Assembly (NCBI GenBank): GCA_903874895.1
Contig: CAIQUG010000075.1
Location: 1 to 53,237 of the forward strand
Reading direction: 5' to 3'
Length of the DNA stretch: 53,237 nt
Source: an uncultured Caulobacterales bacterium
GTDB lineage: Bacteria; Pseudomonadota; Alphaproteobacteria; Caulobacterales; Caulobacteraceae
The notes beneath the pieces were generated by a model. That model did no database searches. It had not been told where the DNA came from and saw nothing but the letters and a program-made list of their open reading frames with translations. Both the position numbers and the translations under genes were made by a program. This document shows positions 21,900 through 30,394 of the stretch, one piece after another (within the stretch, counting starts at the first letter, position 1; every line of letters starts with the position of its first letter).

Positions 21900-22070
21900 T
21901 CAGTCAGCGGTCCCCGATGGTGGGCCGTTGGCGGCATCCCCGTCACGTGCGTCCGTCGGTTTCCCGGACTCGGGCGTCTTGCGCCGTCGCAGATTGAGGC
22001 GCAGCGCCTCGGATCGGCGCGCCTCACGGGCCGCAGCAGGGTCCGGGTTTGCAGGACGGGATGGCTTCAT
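21900..22070 (-). CDS. Small basic conserved protein
   Basis: 56 residues starting MKPSRPANPD, with a basic core REARRSEALRLNLRRRK. The pattern of a small protein with an ALxxNLRRRK core near tat genes is one I have seen in other alphaproteobacteria, but no function is known to me. The open frame extends further upstream, where its composition is implausible, so the ATG at 22070 is chosen although no strong ribosome site precedes it. Charge suggests nucleic-acid or membrane-surface binding; this is speculation. Confidence 0.55.
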   Translation of the reverse strand: MKPSRPANPDPAAAREARRSEALRLNLRRRKTPESGKPTDARDGDAANGPPSGTAD

Positions 22071-22143
22071 GGGACGGGTCGTCGCTGTGGCGGAACGTTC
22101 AGACACGAAGCGTAACAGACTTGGCCGCAGCGCACGACCACCC

Positions 22144-22386
22144 CTACCGGACGGCGGCCAATCCGGGATGGGTAACGCGCAGAAAATGGCTGAAGGCGCT
22201 GGCCGTTTCCGAGTTCGAGAATTCCACCTCGGCCTCCACTGCCTCGGCGTACCGCTCGCCGGATGTGCGAAGGACAAGATGCTCGTCCGAACGACCGGCA
22301 TGAAGCTCCAGGAAGCGGAAGACGGCCGTCTTGAAGACCTCGACCTTCTGGGAGGTCACGGACAGGGTCACTGTCGTGGTGGACAT
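22144..22386 (-). CDS. Hypothetical 80-residue protein
   Basis: Begins MSTTTVTLSVTSQKVEVFK and ends SHFLRVTHPGLAAVR. It reads as a compact alpha/beta protein, with strands near residues 3-15, 43-50 and 60-66 and helices between, and its GC-rich third codon positions resemble real genes. GGAG lies about 12 bases before the ATG at 22386. I recognise no family. It lies 73 bases upstream of the small basic gene on the same strand. Confidence 0.6.
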   Translation of the reverse strand: MSTTTVTLSVTSQKVEVFKTAVFRFLELHAGRSDEHLVLRTSGERYAEAVEAEVEFSNSETASAFSHFLRVTHPGLAAVR

Positions 22387-22474
22387 CGGCGCAGGCTCCG
22401 GCTCAGCGGGCACCCGTCAGAATGGGACACCCGGAGCCCCTGCTGCAAGACCGAAGCCGGGCTCGCAGGGACAG

Positions 22475-22594
22475 CTACTGCAGAAGAACCGTCGCGACGA
22501 TGCCGCCGATCGACAGGAGCACGGTCCACAGAATGACGGATCCGATCAGGCTGTTGGCCGCAATGACGACCTGGTAACGAATTCCGCCCCGCAT
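22475..22594 (-). CDS. 39-residue single-pass membrane peptide
   Basis: Begins MRGGIRYQVVIAANSL, followed by one hydrophobic helix (IGSVILWTVLLSIGGIVATV) and a two- or three-residue polar end. GGTGGGG precedes the ATG by about 8 bases. Third codon positions are mostly G or C, unlike the AT-rich region directly upstream, which supports translation. An in-frame extension to 22702 exists but its N-terminal residues look like untranslated DNA. It lies downstream of the 2OG-oxygenase gene, behind a row of CtrA-like sites. Function unknown; it could be a small regulator of a membrane protein or a secreted/modified peptide. Confidence 0.55.
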   Translation of the reverse strand: MRGGIRYQVVIAANSLIGSVILWTVLLSIGGIVATVLLQ

Positions 22595-22821
22595 CGCGTT
22601 AACCCCACCGCCATTATGGCTCTTGTTTGCTGTTTCACAGCGTGTGGATTTTATTTCACAAAGGCACACCGGCATCAATATGACAGTCTCGTTAAATTTC
22701 AATTATTTTACAGTTAAGTGACGATTTCTCCGGATTAACCTTAACAACACCCAAGTCTACACACCCCATTCAGCGTCCATTTTTCACCGGGATCGCACGC
22801 GAATATACGCCACAGGTGATG
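22595..22821. other. AT-rich intergenic region
   Basis: 227 bases with strikingly lower GC than its surroundings and no credible ORF in either direction. It contains five TTAA cores, in GTTAACC at about 22599, the array at 22692-22717 (two TTAA plus one TTAT), and TTAACCTTAAC at 22735-22745. Most likely the promoter region of the 39-residue membrane peptide. Confidence 0.6.
22692..22745. promoter_or_regulatory. CtrA-like binding array
   Basis: TTAA-N7-TTAT-N7-TTAA (22692-22717) gives three half-sites exactly 11 bases apart. TTAACCTTAAC (22735-22745) follows. The Caulobacter CtrA box is TTAA-N7-TTAA, with TTAACC as a common half-site form. The array lies about 100-150 bases upstream of the minus-strand 39-residue ORF. 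The assignment is by motif resemblance only. Confidence 0.45.
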
Positions 22822-23883
22822 TCAGCCCCGTCCGGTCAGGGCGTCGATCCGTCGGGCCTCCGCGCCGTTGTCATGCAGGAATGTCAACAGGACATAGCGT
22901 GACCCTGACAGGACCGGCCGCGCAGCGTGGAGCAGCGAAGCGGAAAACACCGCCGCTCCCCCCGCCGGAGGGAGATAGAGATCCGGCCCGAATTCCGGAA
23001 ACTCCAGTTCGCCGCCCGTGTAGTCGCCGGTATTCAGGTTGATGGAGACCGCAAACTGACGAAACGCGACGTTCGGTGCAGCATTGTCCCGGTGCCGATG
23101 AAAATAGCCGCCCGTGTGATCGTAGCGTGCGATCAGGATTCGGTCGGCATGGGCGACCTCCAGATGGTAGGCCCGGTAGAGCTCGGGTGCCAGTCGCCGT
23201 CCCAGCACATCCACCACCGCCCCATGCAGCGGATGGTCGTGTTCGAGCAGCAGATCCCGGCGCTTCTTCTTTGCGTCCGACACCCGCGCGATGGCCTCGC
23301 CCTTCTCGTTCACGGACGCCATGGCCCCCTCGGCATGGGCCCCGGCCTCGAAGGCGGCCATGAGGGCCCCACAGAGCCCGGGATCGATCAGGTTCGGCAC
23401 CATCAGCACGGGCGCGGCGGAATGTCGCAGGACCGGCGGCCCCAGCCGCAGACGCTCCGCTGCCGCCACGGCGGCGGCCAGACCGCGGTCGGGATCCGCC
23501 TCCGACAAGCGCTGCACGATCCGTCCGGACCGGTCGATCACCAGGATATCGGGGGCCGCGCCCTGCCCTCCGAGCGGTGAGAGATCCGTATCCGGCAGGG
23601 CGATCACCACCCCCGGCGTCGGCGGGTTCAGGTGGGCGGTCAGGGCCGTCACGCCCATGGACAGCAGCACCACCGCCTCAGCCTCGACCGTCTTGAGACC
23701 TTCGGCAGCCGCCGTGAACCGGGCGGCCCAGGCGGCCTGCACCTCCGGCGAGACCCCGTCCGCCAGGACGACCAGCAGGGTCTGTCCCAGCTGGGATTCG
23801 AGGGCGAACAGCCGACCATCGCTGTGCGAGCCGACGATCATCGGCATACGGTCGCCGGGGTGGAACAGGACGGCTTGAGTCAC
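22822..23883 (-). CDS. Two-domain protein: thioredoxin-fold (AhpC-like, no catalytic Cys) + 2OG-Fe(II) oxygenase
   Basis: 353 residues from a GTG at 23883, preceded by GGAG. Residues 1-145 look like a peroxiredoxin/thioredoxin-fold domain (FHPGDRMPMIVGSHSDGR, then DILVIDRSGRIVQRL), but the peroxidatic Cys position is not occupied. Residues 155-345 are a prolyl-4-hydroxylase-type 2-oxoglutarate oxygenase. The iron ligands His264-x-Asp266 lie in YFHRHRDN and His319 in SLLHAARPV, and Arg329 in GSRYVLLTF would bind 2-oxoglutarate. GGELEFPEFG is the usual strand. It probably hydroxylates a protein or peptide. Divergent from the FkbH-like gene with a shared 123-base promoter region. The open frame continuing beyond 23883 is antisense to that gene and not real. 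Confidence 0.85.
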   Translation of the reverse strand: MTQAVLFHPGDRMPMIVGSHSDGRLFALESQLGQTLLVVLADGVSPEVQAAWAARFTAAAEGLKTVEAEAVVLLSMGVTALTAHLNPPTPGVVIALPDTDLSPLGGQGAAPDILVIDRSGRIVQRLSEADPDRGLAAAVAAAERLRLGPPVLRHSAAPVLMVPNLIDPGLCGALMAAFEAGAHAEGAMASVNEKGEAIARVSDAKKKRRDLLLEHDHPLHGAVVDVLGRRLAPELYRAYHLEVAHADRILIARYDHTGGYFHRHRDNAAPNVAFRQFAVSINLNTGDYTGGELEFPEFGPDLYLPPAGGAAVFSASLLHAARPVLSGSRYVLLTFLHDNGAEARRIDALTGRG

Positions 23884-23947
23884 AACTGGGTCTCCGGCAG
23901 GCCGATCAGGGTCGCACCGAAGGTCCGGCAGAATCATTCCCGAGCCG

Positions 23948-23955
23948 TTAACCAT
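23948..23955 (+). promoter_or_regulatory. TTAACCAT, CtrA half-site match
   Basis: An exact match to the TTAACCAT form of the Caulobacter CtrA half-site lies in the short divergent region between the oxygenase and FkbH-like genes. The second half-site at N7 is poor (GAAA), so support rests on the 8-mer and the nearby array at 22692-22745. Confidence 0.3.
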
Positions 23956-24006
23956 GCCGAAATCCCGGAGCGGCAGCCTGTGGCGACAGCCCAAGGACGG
24001 ACCGCC

Positions 24007-26154
24007 ATGATTCTCAGCCGCTCCCGCTTCGTGCACCTCCTGCCCCTGGGCGAGAGCCGGTTCCTGGCCATTCATGCGGTCAGCCACCTGCGCCTGACCA
24101 TTGACGGCGACATTGCCCGCATCCTCGACTATTTCGGCCGCCCGCGGGTCATGCCCGAGGAGATGGCCCCACTGGTGGAGGCTCTGGGCTATCCGCAGGA
24201 TCTGGTGCTGAACACCGTGGCCAATCTCATGGACCGCGGACTGATCACCGAACGGTCGCCCGACGAGGAGCTGAACGACATCGCCGCGGAGCTGTCGGCG
24301 ACCCACGGCCGGGATCCGGACGCGCTGCTCGAAAGCTACCGGCGCACCCGGGCAGAAGGCGCGCTTCCGGCCTGGGCTGCGGGCGAGGCCCTGGGCGTCC
24401 AGGCGCTGAAGGGGGGGCAACGACGGCTGGACGTCATCCTCCTCGGAGAATGCGACATCCAGATGGAAGCGGACTTCCTGCGACGGGAGGGCGAGCGGCG
24501 CGGGCTGGACATCCGCATCGCTGCCGGCTTTGTGGACGATGTGGGCCTGGTGGCCGAACGACCGCACGATGCGATCATCATCGGGGCCCTGCGGTCCCGC
24601 CGCGCCGTGGCCCTGGGCACGGCCGAGGAGCAGGGCGGCGACCCGAGCTGGATGTACGTTCTGGAAGCCCGGAGCGCGCTGGAGGCCCTGCGGGGCGTCA
24701 CCGGAAAGCCGATCCTCCTCGACAATCTTCCCGAACCCACCGTCCAGCCCCTCGGCATGGCCGATCGCGGGCCGCACGGGCACCGCAACCGCTTCCGCCG
24801 CACCAACCTCGCCCTCGCAGAACTGGCCGAGGGATTCGACGACGTGCACCTGATCGACACGGCAGCCGCCCTCAACCAGGCCGGGTCCGAACGTTTCCTC
24901 GATGACGGGCTGGTCGGGTTCACCCACTTCGGCTCCCCCGGCTGGATGCTGCAGCGGCCGCAGAGCGAGCGGGCCGCGGTGTTCGACCAGTTCCCGGACC
25001 TGGCCCAGCTGGCAGCGCCTCTGAACGACGACCCCTATGGACGAGAGGCCGTGATGGCTCGGACCCATGTGGACGCCCTGATCACCCTCACCGGTCAGGA
25101 CCGGAAGAAGTGCGTGATCCTCGATCTGGACGGTACCCTGTGGCCGGGGGTCATTGCCGAAACCGGCGCACCCTTCGCCTGGGCACCGGAAGTGAGCGGG
25201 CTCTACAGCTATATCGGCCTGTGGTTCGGTCTCCACGAAGCCCTGAAGACCCTCAAGCAGCGGGGCGTGGTGCTGGCCTGTGTCTCGAAGAACGACGACG
25301 CCGTGGTGCGTCAGCTCTGGACCTACCCGGACCACTATCCGAAGGACCGGCTGCTCACCCTCGACGACTTCGTGGCCACCCGGATCAACTGGGGCGACAA
25401 GTCGGAGAACATCACCTCCATCGCGGAAGAGCTGGGCTTCAGCCTCGACGCGTTCCTGTTCATCGATGACAACCCCGTGGAGCGGGAGCGGGTCTGCGAG
25501 CGTCTTCCGTCCGTGGAAGTCTGGGGCGACAACCTGTTCGAGCTGCGGCGCCGTCTCCTGACCGACCCCCGACTGCAACTGCCCCGCATCACGGCGGAGG
25601 CCGCCGGTCGGACCGATCTCGTCAAGGCCCAGCTGAAGCGGACCGAAGCCCGGGCGACCTACGTGGACGAAGGGGATTTCCTCAAGGCCCTGAACGTCCA
25701 GTCCCGGATCTCCGTCGTCAGCGATCCGGCCAGTCTGGCGCGGGTGGTCGAACTCTTCCAGCGCACCACCCAGTTCAACACCACCGGCCGCACCTACGCC
25801 GCCGGAGAGCTGGCGCGGCTGGCTGAAACGGGCGGTGGCGTGTTCGTCATGCAGGTCAGCGACCGCTACGGCGATCACGGCCTGTCCGGTGCCGCGATCC
25901 TGGACGGCGGGGTGATCACGGGCTTTGCGATGAGCTGCCGGGTCATCGGCCTGAAGGTGGAACAGGACCTGCTGGCGGCCGTGGCGGCCCAGGCGGCGAT
26001 GCATGGCAACGAGCTCCGCGGACAGATCATTCCCACCGACCGGAACACCCCGGTCCGGAACCTCTATCGCGACTCAGGCTTCCGTGAAGCGGCCGACGGG
26101 TGGTGGACCCTGTCGCTCGGTCCTGCGCAAGCCATCAGCGACTCGGCGCGCTGA
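24007..26154 (+). CDS. FkbH-like HAD-IIIC protein with N-terminal winged-helix/RRE-like and C-terminal GNAT-like domains
   Basis: 715 residues. Residues 1-110 form a small domain with a strand-rich start (FVHLLPLGESRFLAIHAV) and helices ending LMDRGLITE, reminiscent of PqqD/RiPP-recognition or winged-helix modules. Residues 135-350 resemble the SGNH-like region of FkbH proteins (LDVILLGECDIQMEADFLRR). Residues 366-520 are the HAD domain, with the catalytic DLDGT at 373-377 and FIDDNPVERERV later. Residues 560-715 resemble a GNAT acyltransferase fold (VELFQRTTQFNTTGRTY, GDHGLSGAAI, PVRNLYRDSGF). FkbH enzymes load glyceryl units onto carrier proteins or related acceptors. No polyketide or carrier-protein genes are nearby. 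ATG at 24007 with AAGGACGG upstream. Divergent from the oxygenase gene. Confidence 0.85.
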   Translation: MILSRSRFVHLLPLGESRFLAIHAVSHLRLTIDGDIARILDYFGRPRVMPEEMAPLVEALGYPQDLVLNTVANLMDRGLITERSPDEELNDIAAELSATHGRDPDALLESYRRTRAEGALPAWAAGEALGVQALKGGQRRLDVILLGECDIQMEADFLRREGERRGLDIRIAAGFVDDVGLVAERPHDAIIIGALRSRRAVALGTAEEQGGDPSWMYVLEARSALEALRGVTGKPILLDNLPEPTVQPLGMADRGPHGHRNRFRRTNLALAELAEGFDDVHLIDTAAALNQAGSERFLDDGLVGFTHFGSPGWMLQRPQSERAAVFDQFPDLAQLAAPLNDDPYGREAVMARTHVDALITLTGQDRKKCVILDLDGTLWPGVIAETGAPFAWAPEVSGLYSYIGLWFGLHEALKTLKQRGVVLACVSKNDDAVVRQLWTYPDHYPKDRLLTLDDFVATRINWGDKSENITSIAEELGFSLDAFLFIDDNPVERERVCERLPSVEVWGDNLFELRRRLLTDPRLQLPRITAEAAGRTDLVKAQLKRTEARATYVDEGDFLKALNVQSRISVVSDPASLARVVELFQRTTQFNTTGRTYAAGELARLAETGGGVFVMQVSDRYGDHGLSGAAILDGGVITGFAMSCRVIGLKVEQDLLAAVAAQAAMHGNELRGQIIPTDRNTPVRNLYRDSGFREAADGWWTLSLGPAQAISDSAR

Positions 26155-26166
26155 TCCGAAGCCTGC

Positions 26167-26194
26167 GGCCCCCTCCCGGCCAATCCCCGGGGCC
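26167..26194 (+). terminator. Weak hairpin after the FkbH-like gene
   Basis: GGCCCC (from 26167) and GGGGCC (26189-26194) can pair, 13-40 bases past the stop. There is no T-run directly after it, although GTTGTTTTCC follows about 40 bases on. Termination here is only a possibility. Confidence 0.25.
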
Positions 26195-26259
26195 CTGGCT
26201 TGCAGAACGGGTCGGGATGGTGTCGGTTGTTTTCCTCCGAACCCATCAAAGGCCCCGTC

Positions 26260-27564
26260 ATGTCGTCCCAGACCCCTGCCCTTGCCGCCGCCCTGGCGTG
26301 CCTCACCCTTGCCTCCGCCGCGCATGCCGGAGATGTGGCGATCCAGGCCGGCACGCTTCTGGACGGGGTCACCGATACAGCGCGGCACAACGTGACGATC
26401 CTTGTCCATGAGGGCCGGATCAGCGCGGTCACCGACGGCTTTTCCGCCCCTGCCGGGGCCACGGTGATCGACCTGCATCAGGCCACGGTGACGCCGGGCT
26501 TCATCGACTGCCACGTGCACGTGACCGGCAAGCTGCCCAGCCGGACGAATGCCACGGAGGACTGGGTGACCCATTCGGCCATCGACCGGGCCTTTGACGG
26601 GGCCGTGTTCGCCGCCGCCATGCTGCAGCAAGGCTTCACCACCGTCCGCGACGTGGGCGGCGGCGACGAGTCCGTGTCGCTGAAGCGGGCCATCGACCAG
26701 GGCAAGCTTCGGGGGCCGCGGATGTGGGTTTCGCTGGAGCCGCTGGGCCCGACGGCCGGACACGGGGACCCCCGCTCCGCCCTGGATCCCGACCTGTCCC
26801 ACCCCGGCTGGGACCTGGGCATTGTCGACACCCCGGACGCGGCCCGCATTCGGGTGCGGGAGCACCGCCGTCGCGGGGCGGACCTGATCAAGATCATGCC
26901 GTCGGGCGGCATTGCCTCCACCGGGGACAATCCGCATCTCCAGCTGATGACCAACGAGGAGATGCGCGTGGCCGTGGAGACTGCCCATGGCCTCGGCATG
27001 AAGGTGGCCGCCCACACCTATCCGCCGGAAGCCATCGAGAATGCGGTGCGGGCCGGTGTGGACTCCATCGAGCATGGCTCCTTCGCCACTGACCAGACCT
27101 TCGCCCTGATGAAGGCGCACGGGACGTTCCTGGTGCCGACCCTCAGCGTCTTCGATACCTTCTACGTGGTGGCGCGGGACCATCCGGAACTGCTGGCTCC
27201 GGGCACGGCCCCGAAGGAGCTCGCCAATGATCTTCTGCCGAAGCAGAACCTGCCGCGGGCCATCAAGTCCGGCGTGAAGATCGCGATGGGCTCCGATCTC
27301 GGCGAGGGGGACCATACCCTCGAGTTCCAGCTGCTGATCGACAACGGCATGTCGCCGCGGGCGGCCCTGACCGCCGCCACCCGGTCCGCCGCCGAGCTCC
27401 TCGGCGCGACGGATCAGGTGGGAACGGTGCAGACCGGCAAGCTGGCGGACCTGGTGGCCATGGATGGCGATCCCCTCGCCACCCCGACGCTTTTCCGCAA
27501 GGTCTCGTTCGTCATGAAGGGCGGCGAGGTGGTCCGCCTGAACGGCCGTCCCACAGCCCCCTAG
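26260..27564 (+). CDS. Exported metal-dependent amidohydrolase (Xaa-Pro/Xaa-Lys-Arg dipeptidase type)
   Basis: 434 residues with a signal peptide of about 23 residues (ALACLTLASAAHAG). The amidohydrolase two-metal site is complete: His85-x-His87 (DCHVH), Lys211 (LIKIMPSGG, to be carboxylated), His252 (AAHTYP), His272 (IEHGS) and Asp346 (GSDLG). The closest families I know are periplasmic dipeptidases such as Caulobacter Cc2672 (Xaa-Lys/Arg) and the Sgx9260 prolidases; substrate cannot be fixed from sequence. I chose the ATG at 26260 since it begins a signal peptide and has AAAGG upstream. A second, related enzyme lies at 30395-31678. It converges on the aldo/keto reductase gene. Confidence 0.9.
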   Translation: MSSQTPALAAALACLTLASAAHAGDVAIQAGTLLDGVTDTARHNVTILVHEGRISAVTDGFSAPAGATVIDLHQATVTPGFIDCHVHVTGKLPSRTNATEDWVTHSAIDRAFDGAVFAAAMLQQGFTTVRDVGGGDESVSLKRAIDQGKLRGPRMWVSLEPLGPTAGHGDPRSALDPDLSHPGWDLGIVDTPDAARIRVREHRRRGADLIKIMPSGGIASTGDNPHLQLMTNEEMRVAVETAHGLGMKVAAHTYPPEAIENAVRAGVDSIEHGSFATDQTFALMKAHGTFLVPTLSVFDTFYVVARDHPELLAPGTAPKELANDLLPKQNLPRAIKSGVKIAMGSDLGEGDHTLEFQLLIDNGMSPRAALTAATRSAAELLGATDQVGTVQTGKLADLVAMDGDPLATPTLFRKVSFVMKGGEVVRLNGRPTAP

Positions 27565-27587
27565 GACGGGACGGGACGCGCGCCTGA

Positions 27588-27610
27588 CAACCCCTTACGG
27601 ACAGGGGTTG
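27588..27610. terminator. Hairpin between convergent genes
   Basis: CAACCCC (27588-27594) pairs perfectly with GGGGTTG (27604-27610) around a 9-base loop. It overlaps the last codons and stop of the aldo/keto reductase gene and lies 24 bases after the amidohydrolase stop. It lacks a T-run. Confidence 0.35.
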
Positions 27611-28635
27611 GGCTGGGCCTCGTGCAGGGCGTCCACCTTGTCGGAAATGGCCTGGGTCCAGGGCATGTCGAAGGCGTCCACGCAGATCCGCAGCTGCTCC
27701 TGGGTCGTGGCCCCGATGATGGTCGAGGTCACGAAGGGACGGGTGTCGCAGAACTTCAGGGCCAGGGTTTCCGGCCGCACGCCCAGTTCCCGGGCCAGGG
27801 CGAAATAGGACTCCATGGCGATGGCAGCGCCGGGGCCTTCGTACCGCTGCAGCCGATTGAACAGCTGCTTGCGGGATCCCGGCGGCAGGGCCCCACCGGA
27901 ATACTTCCCGCTCAGATACCCCTGGGCCAGGGGCGAATAGGCCAGCAGGCCCACCTGTTCCCGAAGCGCGATCTCGGCCAGGCCGTACTCGAAGGTCCGG
28001 TTGACGAGATTGTAGGCGTTCTGGATCGACGCGATCCGCGGCAGGCCGCGACGCTCCGCCTCGGCCACGAACTTCATCACCCCGTACGAGGTCTCGTTGG
28101 AAACGCCGATATGGCGGATGTTGCCCTTCTTCACATGGCGGTCGAGGTTCTCGAGGATGGCCTCGAACGACTCGTAGTCGTCGGCATAGTCCTGGTAGGT
28201 CATGCCGCCGAACACCCGGATGGCCCGGTCCGGCCAGTGCATCTGGTAGAGGTCGATATAATCCGTCTGCAGGCGCTTCAGGGACTTCTCCACCGCCTCG
28301 TCGATCTGCTCGGCGGTGTGGCGGGTGATGGACTGGTTGTCCCGGGTCCAGCTCATCGGGCTGCGACCGGCGATCTTGGTGGCCAGGATCACCTTGTCCC
28401 GCTGCCCGCGGCCGGCAAACCACGTTCCGATGATCCGCTCCGTCGACCCTTGCGTCTCCGGCCGCGGGGGAACCGCGTACATCTCTGCCGTGTCCCAGAA
28501 GTTGATCCCGCGCTCCAGCGCGTAGTCCATCTGGGCGTGGCCCTCGGCCTCGGTGTTCTGTTCGCCCCAGGTCATGGTGCCGAGGCACACCCGGGACACC
28601 TTCAGGCCCGTGCGCCCGAGTTCGGAATACTGCAT
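27595..28635 (-). CDS. Aldo/keto reductase (Tas-like)
   Basis: 346 residues, NADPH-dependent TIM-barrel oxidoreductase. The catalytic tetrad is visible as Asp48 and Tyr53 (FWDTAEMY), Lys87 (ILATKIAG) and His133 (YQMHWPDR). The start LGRTGLKVSRVCLGTMTWGE and the SNETSYGVMKF segment are typical of the Tas/YghZ-like group. Substrate unknown. ATG at 28635 with GGGGGA about 9 bases upstream. It lies downstream of the acyl-CoA dehydrogenase gene on the same strand, with a 124-base gap, so it may be separate. Confidence 0.92.
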   Translation of the reverse strand: MQYSELGRTGLKVSRVCLGTMTWGEQNTEAEGHAQMDYALERGINFWDTAEMYAVPPRPETQGSTERIIGTWFAGRGQRDKVILATKIAGRSPMSWTRDNQSITRHTAEQIDEAVEKSLKRLQTDYIDLYQMHWPDRAIRVFGGMTYQDYADDYESFEAILENLDRHVKKGNIRHIGVSNETSYGVMKFVAEAERRGLPRIASIQNAYNLVNRTFEYGLAEIALREQVGLLAYSPLAQGYLSGKYSGGALPPGSRKQLFNRLQRYEGPGAAIAMESYFALARELGVRPETLALKFCDTRPFVTSTIIGATTQEQLRICVDAFDMPWTQAISDKVDALHEAQPNPCP

Positions 28636-28759
28636 CTCACATCCCCCAAGATCGCCGGCTCGCGATCGCGAGCCCGCGTGTCGGGGGCCTAGCTACGGGG
28701 CACGGCCAGCCCTGTCCAGCCCCGCAGGCCCGGACAGGTGCGGCGGGTGGCGCCCGGGC

Positions 28760-29971
28760 TCAGAGGCCCAGGACCGCCTTGGCCATGATGTTGCGCTGGA
28801 TCTCGTTGGAGCCACCGAAGATCGAGGTCTTGCGCATGTTGAAATAGGTGGGACCGGCCTTGAACGCGAAGTCCGGAGAGATGGACTGGACATTGCCGCC
28901 CTCCTTCGGAAATCCGCGGAAGTACGGGGCCCCGTAGTGTCCGGCGGCTTCCAGGGTGAGCTCGGTGAGACGCTGCCCGATCTCCGTCCCGCGGACCTTG
29001 AGGAGCGAGGCTTCCGGACCGGGACCGCGACCGCTGCTCTCCCCCGCCAAGGTCCGGAGTTCGGTATATTCCAGCGCGGCCAGGTCGATCTCCAGTTCCG
29101 CGATCTTGCGGCGGAAGCTCACATCCCGCAGCAGGGGCGTGCCGTCATCCCCCTCGACGCCGGCGGCCACGTCCCGCAGCCGCTCGATCCCGCGCTTGGA
29201 ACGGGCGACCCCGGCAATGCCGGTCCGCTCGTGCCCCAGGAGGAACTTGGCCACCGTCCAGCCCTTGTTCTCCTGGCCGATGCGGTTCTCCACCGGGACG
29301 ATCACATTATCGAGGAAGGTGTCGTTGACCTCGTGCCCGCCATCGATGGTGATGATCGGCCGGACCGAGACGCCGGGCGTCTTCATGTCGATCAGCAGGA
29401 ACGTGATGCCCTCCTGCTTCTTGGCCGAGGGATCGGTCCGGACGAGGAAGAAGCCCCAGTCGGCATACTGACCCTGGGTCGTCCAGGTCTTCTGGCCGTT
29501 CACCCGGTAGTAGTCCTTGCCGTCGTCCCCGGTGAACCGCTCCGCCCGGGTCGACAGACCCGCGAGGTCCGAACCGGCCCCCGGCTCGGAATAGCCCTGG
29601 CACCACCAGATGTCCCCGGCGACGGTGGGCTTCAGCAGGGTCTCTTTCTGCTCCGGCGTGCCGAAGGTGTAGAGCACCGGCCCGATCATGCCGAGGCCGA
29701 AGGACGGCTGGCAGGTATTGGCCCGTGCCAGTTCCTCGGACCAGATGTAGCGCTGCACTGGATCCCAGCCGGTTCCCCCGTATTCCGTCGGCCAGGACGG
29801 AGTCAGCCAGCCCTTGGCATAGAGGATCCTGTGCCAGGACAGGATCTCCTCCTTGTTCAGATGCTCGCCGGTGGCCTGCTTGTCCCGGATCGCCTGGGGA
29901 AAACTGGCTTCGATCCAGGCGCGGACCTCGGCGCGAAAAGCGGCATGTTCGGGTTTGAAGGCAAGATCCAT
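28760..29971 (-). CDS. Acyl-CoA dehydrogenase
   Basis: 403 residues, a full-length flavoprotein of the acyl-CoA dehydrogenase superfamily, which introduces the 2,3-double bond into acyl-CoA. The signatures are QGYSEPGAGSDLAGL (FAD/substrate loop, about 129-143), KTWTTQGQYADW, and the C-terminal KTSIFGGSNEIQRNIMAK. This is the longer-chain FadE-like subgroup by length and start sequence. ATG at 29971 has GAGGA upstream; the open frame continuing to 30160 runs into the tRNA gene and is not coding. Likely feeds the same beta-oxidation as the acyl-CoA synthetase at 35300. Confidence 0.93.
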   Translation of the reverse strand: MDLAFKPEHAAFRAEVRAWIEASFPQAIRDKQATGEHLNKEEILSWHRILYAKGWLTPSWPTEYGGTGWDPVQRYIWSEELARANTCQPSFGLGMIGPVLYTFGTPEQKETLLKPTVAGDIWWCQGYSEPGAGSDLAGLSTRAERFTGDDGKDYYRVNGQKTWTTQGQYADWGFFLVRTDPSAKKQEGITFLLIDMKTPGVSVRPIITIDGGHEVNDTFLDNVIVPVENRIGQENKGWTVAKFLLGHERTGIAGVARSKRGIERLRDVAAGVEGDDGTPLLRDVSFRRKIAELEIDLAALEYTELRTLAGESSGRGPGPEASLLKVRGTEIGQRLTELTLEAAGHYGAPYFRGFPKEGGNVQSISPDFAFKAGPTYFNMRKTSIFGGSNEIQRNIMAKAVLGL

Positions 29972-30099
29972 GGGCGCGTCCTCGATCGGCAGTCTGGCTG
30001 CCTGTTGTTGGATCGAGTGTACCGCCGCCCCCCGCCATGGCAAGCCACCCCTAGGACCGGGCCGGACGGTGGGTGCTGATGCGTGGAAAGGAGAAGAAA

Positions 30100-30174
<75 letters not shown>

Positions 30175-30394
30175 ATCCGGCGACCGAAATCAGGTGCGCC
30201 GACCTGCGGTGCGACCATCCAGATGAATGCCGCTCCGACAGAGCGCGCCTTAAAGCCCGGTTTCGGGGTCGAGGTCAAGGGGTCGCAGGACACCGGGCAC
30301 CCCTTTCATCCCGCAGAGAATACCGCCAGACTCCCGCTGGCAGTTCTGGCCTCGACGGGCCTCTTGCAGCCCTTGAGATCAGGAGCCCTCTACC

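Noticed and set aside
22822-26004. 1060-residue open frame on the minus strand
   Set aside because: Only 22822-23883 is the oxygenase. The rest is antisense to the FkbH-like gene and has shadow composition, typical of high-GC DNA.
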